Below the pieces are notes generated by a model that did not search any database, was not told the origin of the DNA, and saw only the letters and a program-made list of their open reading frames with translations. Of a stretch of DNA of 9,715 nt, positions 6,100 to 9,715 are shown in pieces; within the stretch, counting starts at the first letter, position 1, and the number at the start of each line of letters is the position of its first letter. The stretch comes from Chloroflexota bacterium (GTDB lineage Bacteria > Chloroflexota > UBA6077 > FW602-bin22 > JACPQP01), in assembly GCA_016190465.1 (NCBI GenBank), contig JACPQP010000151.1, positions 1 to 9,715 of the forward strand, given 5' to 3'. A program made the position numbers and the translations under genes.

Positions 6100-6128
6100 A
6101 TCATACTCCCCCGCCAGGAGGACGTCAA
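6100..6128 (-). promoter_or_regulatory. Near-consensus housekeeping promoter of the toxin-antitoxin cassette
   Basis: On the minus strand a -35 TTGACG (6123-6128) and a -10 TATGAT (6100-6105) are separated by exactly 17 bases. The expected start falls near 6093, inside the palindrome. The -35 hexamer begins one base after the TGA of the upstream ECF ATPase gene, so the cassette carries its own promoter abutting the older operon. Confidence 0.75.
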
Positions 6129-6129
6129 C

Positions 6130-6972
6130 TCATTCTGCGATCGGCAATCGGCAATCGGAAATCAGCCTGTCTGCCATCTCCTCCGGCCGGTCTCCGTCCA
6201 CCACGATGCCCCGCTCGGCCAGGCGCAGTCGCAGGTCGAGCAGCGCTGGCGGACGGAGAGCAGCGGCCTCCAGGATCTGCCGGTCGCCCAGGACCCGGTC
6301 GCGGGCGCCGTCGGCCAGCACGCGGCCGCCGGCCATCACGGTGAAGCGGTGGCACCAGGCCGCCGCGAACTCGACGTCGTGCGTAACGACGATGGTGCTC
6401 CGCCGCTCGGCCTGGCGCGCCGCGAGCAGCGCGCCGAGTCGCTGCTTCGCCAGAGCGTCCTGCCCGACCGTCGGCTCGTCCAGGACGAGCAACGGCGGCT
6501 CGCCGACCAGCACCGAGGCGAGCGCGACGCGCCTTCGCTCGCCCTCGCTCAGCGAGAGCGGGTGGCGCAAGCGGTACTGGTCCAGGTCGTGGGCTGCCAG
6601 CGCCGCCTCGACTCGCTCACGGATAGCCCCCGGCGAGGTGCGCCGGGCGCGGGGCCCCAGCGCCAGCTCGTCCGCGACGGTTGGTGCAAACAACTGGTGC
6701 AGCGGGTTCTGGAAGACGTAGCCCACCGTCGTGGCGAGACGCGCGACCGTCGTCCTGGTAGTCGCGACCCCCTCGACCAGCACCCGGCCGCGCGTCGGGT
6801 GCAACAGCCCGATCACCAGCTTCATCAGCGTGCTCTTGCCAGCGCCGCTCTGGCCGAGCAGGGCGATGGTCTCACCGCGAGCCACCCGCAGGCTCACCCC
6901 CTCCACCGCGCTCGCCCCGGAGGGATACGTGTAGCTCACGTCCTCGATCTCGACAATCACCGCGTGAGCCAT
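6130..6972 (-). CDS. ecfA: ECF transporter ATP-binding protein (EcfA), 280 residues
   Basis: One of the two ATPases that power an energy-coupling-factor vitamin transporter on the cytoplasmic face of the membrane. All ABC motifs are intact: Walker A GQSGAGKST (40-48), Q-loop Gln88 in YVFQNP, signature LSEGE (141-145), Walker B LLVLDEP (161-167) with Glu166, and switch His198. The YVFQNPLHQLFAPTVADELA segment is typical of EcfA rather than other ABC ATPases. GGAG touches the ATG at 6972 directly, so spacing is too short; a GTG four codons in is an alternative start. The last ten residues (ISDCRLPIAE) are encoded by a heptamer tandem repeat, so the native C-terminus may have been altered. It is separated by 392 bases from the other ATPase gene, and no ecfT follows. 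Confidence 0.9.
   Translation of the reverse strand: MAHAVIVEIEDVSYTYPSGASAVEGVSLRVARGETIALLGQSGAGKSTLMKLVIGLLHPTRGRVLVEGVATTRTTVARLATTVGYVFQNPLHQLFAPTVADELALGPRARRTSPGAIRERVEAALAAHDLDQYRLRHPLSLSEGERRRVALASVLVGEPPLLVLDEPTVGQDALAKQRLGALLAARQAERRSTIVVTHDVEFAAAWCHRFTVMAGGRVLADGARDRVLGDRQILEAAALRPPALLDLRLRLAERGIVVDGDRPEEMADRLISDCRLPIAE
6140..6163. repeat. Heptamer tandem repeat encoding the C-terminus of the ECF ATPase
   Basis: Three copies of a 7-base unit (ATCGGCA, ATCGGCA, ATCGGAA) plus a trailing ATC lie within the last codons of the gene. The translated form (SDCRLPIA) looks repeat-derived rather than part of the protein family. Confidence 0.65.
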
Positions 6973-7136
6973 CTCCTACCCGCCGGGACGCTGAGTGCAC
7001 CCGAAAGATCTTCGTGCCCCCACGCCGGCCCCTCCCGTGTGGCTCCCTCTACGCCCGGCCCCTTCCCCCGCCAGGGGGAAGGGGCAAACCAACCCCCTCT
7101 CCCACAAGGAGAGAGGAGGCGAGGGGTGAGGGGTTC
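6973..7136. other. Gene-free spacer with GC-rich hairpins between the MocA remnant and the ECF ATPase
   Basis: It has no supported gene. It holds an 11-base-pair perfect hairpin and a second imperfect purine/pyrimidine hairpin (CTCTCC 7097-7102 with GGAGAG 7108-7113). The open minus-strand frame across it gives a low-complexity peptide that simply translates these hairpin repeats. Confidence 0.65.
7059..7084. repeat. Perfect 11-base-pair GC-rich hairpin
   Basis: CCCCTTCCCCC (7059-7069) pairs with GGGGGAAGGGG (7074-7084) around the loop GCCA. It is very stable, but there is no following T-run in either direction. It is more likely a dispersed intergenic repeat than a classical terminator, although it could still reduce read-through between the two ATPase genes. 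Confidence 0.6.
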
Positions 7137-7322
7137 TCACCCCTCGATCTCCACCGGCCTCCTCGTGCGGCCCGACTGCTTCACCGCTAGGCCGAGCTGG
7201 AGCGCCCGCTTCCCGTCGACGCCGGTCGCCCGGGGCATCGCTTTCCCGCGGACGCACTCGACAAAGGCTGCGAACTGGCCCGGGAACCCGGATGGGTCCT
7301 CGAACCAGGTCTTGACGGTCAC
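7137..7322 (-). pseudogene. C-terminal remnant of a Gfo/Idh/MocA-family oxidoreductase
   Basis: About 61 codons remain, with a TGA two codons before the first usable GTG (7322). The segment FPGQFAAFVECVRGKAMPRA, followed by TGVDGKRALQLGLAVKQSGR and RPVEI, matches the C-terminal end of Gfo/Idh/MocA sugar dehydrogenases as I know them. Those proteins are normally 330-400 residues with an N-terminal NAD-binding Rossmann domain, none of which is present here. It is therefore a broken leftover, not a functional enzyme. It sits between two genes of one transporter, in a place where an ecfT gene could have been. It has no link to thiamine and probably arrived through a rearrangement. Confidence 0.68.
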
Positions 7323-7364
7323 ATCTGTTCAGGGGTCCCTCATCACGCCATCACGCATCGTGCG

Positions 7365-8270
7365 CTATGCTTCCCCCCTCGCCCGGTCCCTCCTCGCTCC
7401 GTCTCCCTCTCGCTCCCTTCGCCGCGTCGCCCCGTCCATCCTCGCTCGTCCCACCAACTCATCCACCGACAACGGCAACCGGCCAAACTGCCAGCCGCGC
7501 CGCTCCAGCGCCAGCGCCAGCGCCGCGACCGGCGGGAGCCCGATCCCCAGCTCGCCCAGCCGGCCCCCGCGCAGGGCGACGGCCGGTGGGTCATCCACGA
7601 CGATCTGCCCGTCGGCCATGGCGACCAGACGGTCGGCGTAGGGGAGGGCGAGGTCGAGCCGGTGCTCGGCCAACACGACCGTGAGCTGCGCCTCGGCCCG
7701 CAGGCGGGCGACCAGGTGGAGAAAATCCTCGGCGCTGGCGGGGTCGAGCTGTGAGGTCGGCTCGTCGAGCAACAGCAGCGCCGGCCGCATCGCCAGCGAC
7801 GCCGCCAGCGCCACCTTCTGCTGCTGCCCGGCCGAGAGCTCGTGAACCGACCGCTCGCGCAGCACCTCGATCCCCACCTGGCGCAGGGCCGCGTCGACGC
7901 GCGCCCGGATGGCCTCTGGCGGCAGGCCGAGGTTCTCGGGGCCGAAGGCGACGTCCGACTCGACGACCGTCGCGACAAGCTGGTCCTCCGGGTTCTGGAA
8001 GACGAAGCCGACTTCACCAGCCAGCCGGTGGGGCGGCACTTCGTCGATCGCCCGGCCAAACACCTCGACCCGGCCAGCGAACTCACCGGTCGCCAGGTGC
8101 GGGATCAAGCCGTTGAGGCAGCGCAGAAGCGTCGACTTCCCGCAGCCCGACCGACCGGCGAGCACGATGAACTCCCCGACGTCCGCCGCCAGGCTCACCC
8201 GTTCCAGCGCCGGCCGCGCGGCGCGCGGGTAACGGAACGAGACATCGTGGAGCGCAAAGGCCCGGGTCAT
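7365..8270 (-). CDS. ecfA: ECF transporter ATP-binding protein (EcfA), 301 residues
   Basis: ATPase of the energy-coupling module serving ThiW. Motifs from the ATG at 8270: Walker A GRSGCGKST (39-47), Q-loop Gln92 in FVFQNPEDQ, signature LSAGQ (145-149), Walker B LLLLDEP (165-171) with Glu170, D-loop SQLDP (173-177), and switch His203 in LAEHR. FQNPEDQLVATVVESDVAFG is characteristic of EcfA-type ATPases. The frame could begin at a TTG at 8297, overlapping thiW, but the family N-terminus and the usual motif distance favour 8270, seven bases after the thiW stop. The last 30 or so residues become an Arg/Glu/Gly/Asp-rich tail (from about residue 275) that does not look like the family and may come from read-through after a rearrangement. 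thiD, thiW and this gene form one tight unit. Confidence 0.92.
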   Translation of the reverse strand: MTRAFALHDVSFRYPRAARPALERVSLAADVGEFIVLAGRSGCGKSTLLRCLNGLIPHLATGEFAGRVEVFGRAIDEVPPHRLAGEVGFVFQNPEDQLVATVVESDVAFGPENLGLPPEAIRARVDAALRQVGIEVLRERSVHELSAGQQQKVALAASLAMRPALLLLDEPTSQLDPASAEDFLHLVARLRAEAQLTVVLAEHRLDLALPYADRLVAMADGQIVVDDPPAVALRGGRLGELGIGLPPVAALALALERRGWQFGRLPLSVDELVGRARMDGATRRREREGDGARRDRARGEA

Positions 8271-8277
8271 CCGCCGA

Positions 8278-8853
8278 TCATCGATCCTCCGGCGCAATGC
8301 CCGCCTGGCGCAGTGCCGTCAAGATGCCCAGCCCGAGGATGGAGCCCGGAATGCTGGACACCGCGAAGGAGATGGGCAGGCCGATGGCCCCAGGGAAACC
8401 GAGGATCGTGTCGGCCAGCGGCTTGCCCTGCATAAAGCCGAAGAACATCGTCGGCTCGCTGAGGCCGGAGAGCAGGAGGACCCCGAAGATCCCGCCGATC
8501 CCCGCCGTGCCCACCGTCTCGAAGAGCGCCACGACGTCTTTGCGCCAGACGTAGTGGTAGATCACCCCCACCACCAGACCGCCGAAGAGCCCGGTGATCG
8601 CCAGGACCGTGCCGAGCCCAAAGGCGTTCCGCAGGATGCCGATGACCAGCGCGACGAGCATCGCGTCGAGCGGGCCGAGCAAGACCGCCACGAGCACGTT
8701 GATCATATGCTGAAACGGAAAGACCTTCGCCGGGCCGATCGGGATACTGAACGTCGACAACGCCATCCCGAGCGCGATGAACCCCACGTACAGCGCGATC
8801 CGCCTGCTAGCGAGCATTGGTTGCCTGGTCCGACTCCGTGAATACTGTGCCAC
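8278..8853 (-). CDS. thiW: ThiW, substrate-specific (S) component of an ECF transporter for a thiamine precursor, 191 residues
   Basis: Integral membrane S-component predicted to bind the thiazole moiety of thiamine (hydroxyethylthiazole) and hand it to an EcfA/EcfA/EcfT module. The diagnostic stretch is GPAKVFPFQHMINVLVAVLL (residues 40-59), followed by GILRNAFGLGTVLAITGLFG. Hydrophobic segments lie at roughly 19-37, 50-75, 80-105 and 115-135, with another near the C-terminus, consistent with a five- to six-helix S-component. The chosen start is GTG at 8853: AAGGAG (8861-8866) lies seven bases upstream, and the thiD stop is four bases before it. An ATG at 8817 (residue 13) is the alternative. 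The frame is open further upstream into thiD, but that part is antisense-style noise. The assignment to thiazole follows family predictions and the neighbouring thiD. Confidence 0.88.
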   Translation of the reverse strand: MAQYSRSRTRQPMLASRRIALYVGFIALGMALSTFSIPIGPAKVFPFQHMINVLVAVLLGPLDAMLVALVIGILRNAFGLGTVLAITGLFGGLVVGVIYHYVWRKDVVALFETVGTAGIGGIFGVLLLSGLSEPTMFFGFMQGKPLADTILGFPGAIGLPISFAVSSIPGSILGLGILTALRQAGIAPEDR

Positions 8854-8857
8854 CTCA

Positions 8858-9661
8858 TTACTCCTTTCGTTGCTGCTGGGGAAATGAGCCCCACAACCGA
8901 TGGAAATGGTGCACCGGCGACCGCCCCCGGCCGACGACGTAGGCGGCCCGGATCGCCGCCGTGAGGTACTCCTTCGCCGCGCCGACGGCCTCGGGGACGG
9001 CTCGCCCGCGGGCAAGGTTGGCGGCGATCGAGGCGGCGAAGGTGCAACCCGTGCCGTGCGTGTGGACGGTCGGTACCCGCTCGGCCCGGAACTCCTGGAA
9101 GCGCTCGCCGTCGAAGAGCAAGTCGACCGCCTCGGCGGCGTCGCGGTGGCCACCCTTCACCACGACGTAGCGCGGCCCGAGCGCGTGAATCGCCCGCGCC
9201 ACATCGCGGATCTCAGCGTCGGTACGGGCCGGTCGGTCGGCCAGTACCTCGGCCTCGGGCAGGTTCGGCGTGACCACCAGCGCCAGCGGCAGCAACTGGC
9301 GCCGTAGCGTCTCCACCGCGTCGACCCGCAGTAGCTGGTCCCCGCTCTTGGCGACCATCACCGGATCGACCACCAACTGGGTCAGCCGGTGCTCGGCCAG
9401 CCTGGCCACGACCGTCTCGATGACCGGCACGCTCGCCAGCATCCCGGTCTTCACCGCGTCGGCGCCGATGTCGGAGACGATGGCGTCGATCTGGGCGGCG
9501 ATGACGTCGATGGGGACCTCGTGGACAGCGGTCACGCCCTGCGTGTTCTGGGCGGTGACCGCGGTGATGGCGCTGGTGCCGTAGACACCAAACGCGGCGA
9601 ACGCCTTCAGGTCGGCCTGCACGCCGGCGCCTCCGCCGGAGTCCGAGCCGGCGATCGTCAT
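8858..9661 (-). CDS. thiD: ThiD, hydroxymethylpyrimidine / phosphomethylpyrimidine kinase
   Basis: Cytoplasmic ribokinase-fold enzyme that phosphorylates HMP and HMP-phosphate to HMP-pyrophosphate, the pyrimidine half of thiamine phosphate. Visible motifs: the N-terminal substrate loop GSDSGGGAGVQADLK (residues 5-19), VKTGML (70-75), VVDPVMVAKSG (97-107), VVTPNLPEAE (129-138), VVVKGGH (166-172), and the anion-hole/catalytic GTGCT (203-207) with Cys206. The length of 267 is normal. The ATG at 9661 has no ribosome-binding site, and the frame remains open to the window's right edge without another start codon. The true start may therefore be upstream: many ThiD proteins carry five to ten residues before TIAGSD, and the upstream codons read PRRVPAA. 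thiW follows with its ribosome-binding site inside the last thiD codons, so the two are co-translated. No TPP riboswitch can be seen because the leader is outside the window. Confidence 0.94.
   Translation of the reverse strand: MTIAGSDSGGGAGVQADLKAFAAFGVYGTSAITAVTAQNTQGVTAVHEVPIDVIAAQIDAIVSDIGADAVKTGMLASVPVIETVVARLAEHRLTQLVVDPVMVAKSGDQLLRVDAVETLRRQLLPLALVVTPNLPEAEVLADRPARTDAEIRDVARAIHALGPRYVVVKGGHRDAAEAVDLLFDGERFQEFRAERVPTVHTHGTGCTFAASIAANLARGRAVPEAVGAAKEYLTAAIRAAYVVGRGRSPVHHFHRLWGSFPQQQRKE
8861..8866 (-). promoter_or_regulatory. Shine-Dalgarno of thiW, embedded in the end of thiD
   Basis: AAGGAG on the minus strand overlaps the last two thiD sense codons and sits seven bases before the GTG at 8853. 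It decides the GTG start over the downstream ATG and indicates thiD-thiW co-expression. Confidence 0.75.
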
Positions 9662-9715
9662 CGCCGCGGGGACACGCCGCGGGTGCGACGGGGTGACCTC
9701 CCCCGACCCCCGACC

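Noticed and set aside
6140..6163. CRISPR-like array
   Set aside because: Only three 7-base units without spacers; it is a simple tandem repeat. No CRISPR repeat-spacer pattern was seen anywhere in the window.
7059..7084. Rho-independent terminator
   Set aside because: The stem is strong, but no T-run follows it on either strand, so it is listed as a hairpin repeat only. The same applies to the hairpins at 5153-5329.
6976..7257. A 93-codon minus-strand open frame in the spacer between the ATPase genes
   Set aside because: Its peptide (with stretches like PHPSPPLSLWERG) is a translation of GC hairpin repeats and it overlaps the MocA remnant in a different frame.
6973..7364. TPP riboswitch in the gap between the two ATPase genes
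   Set aside because: None of the conserved TPP-aptamer segments (such as CTGAGA) appears in the right arrangement; such a leader would be expected upstream of thiD, outside the window.
5590..7641. A 683-codon open frame on the plus strand crossing the toxin-antitoxin pair and the ECF ATPase
   Set aside because: It runs antisense to three recognisable genes and across hairpin repeats, has no ribosome-binding site, and has no recognisable domain.
8854..9153. A 100-residue N-terminal extension of ThiW reaching into thiD
   Set aside because: It overlaps the well-supported thiD gene in another frame, is Ser/Arg/Pro-rich, and a strong ribosome-binding site marks GTG 8853.

Overview
The window is GC-rich DNA with strong Shine-Dalgarno sequences. 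Almost every credible gene lies on the minus strand, so transcription runs from the right end to the left. Codon use, the Gram-positive-style ECF vitamin transporter and the families of GC-rich intergenic hairpins fit a Chloroflexota (Thermomicrobia-like) bacterium or a similar high-GC lineage. That placement is an impression from sequence style, not a demonstrated result.

Right part (about 9715 to 6130): a thiamine-precursor operon. It encodes ThiD (hydroxymethylpyrimidine/HMP-phosphate kinase), ThiW (the membrane S-component of an ECF transporter, predicted to take up the thiazole precursor) and an ECF ATPase, packed tightly in the order thiD-thiW-ecfA. After a 392-base gap comes a second ECF ATPase. 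The gap holds a C-terminal scrap of a Gfo/Idh/MocA oxidoreductase and GC-rich hairpins. The transmembrane coupling subunit EcfT, needed by this transporter class, is not in the window. The locus therefore looks rearranged, or it relies on an EcfT made elsewhere.

Middle part (about 6128 to 5409): a compact toxin-antitoxin cassette. An XRE-type helix-turn-helix antitoxin is followed by a RelE/ParE-type toxin. It has its own near-consensus promoter (TTGACG, 17 bases, TATGAT), which begins one base after the second ATPase gene ends. A perfect 14-base palindrome overlaps the expected transcription start and is probably an autoregulatory operator.

Junction (about 5408 to 4916): no gene. It is rich in inverted repeats. 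A multi-hairpin palindromic element and a double GC hairpin sit inside a 261-base interval bounded by imperfect 16-base inverted repeats (MITE-like). Two imperfect 28-base direct repeats follow, just upstream of the defence operon.

Left part (4915 to 1): the start of a BREX type 3 phage-defence operon. Its order is brxF (small P-loop protein), brxC (about 1,240-residue P-loop protein), an unrecognised 79-residue gene, and the first 95 codons of what is probably the PglXI-type DNA methyltransferase. The rest of the system (expected helicase BrxHII, PglZ and BrxA) would lie beyond the left edge. The most notable points are the unrecognised small gene embedded and translationally coupled inside the BREX operon, and the apparent replacement of the Walker B glutamate in BrxC by alanine.
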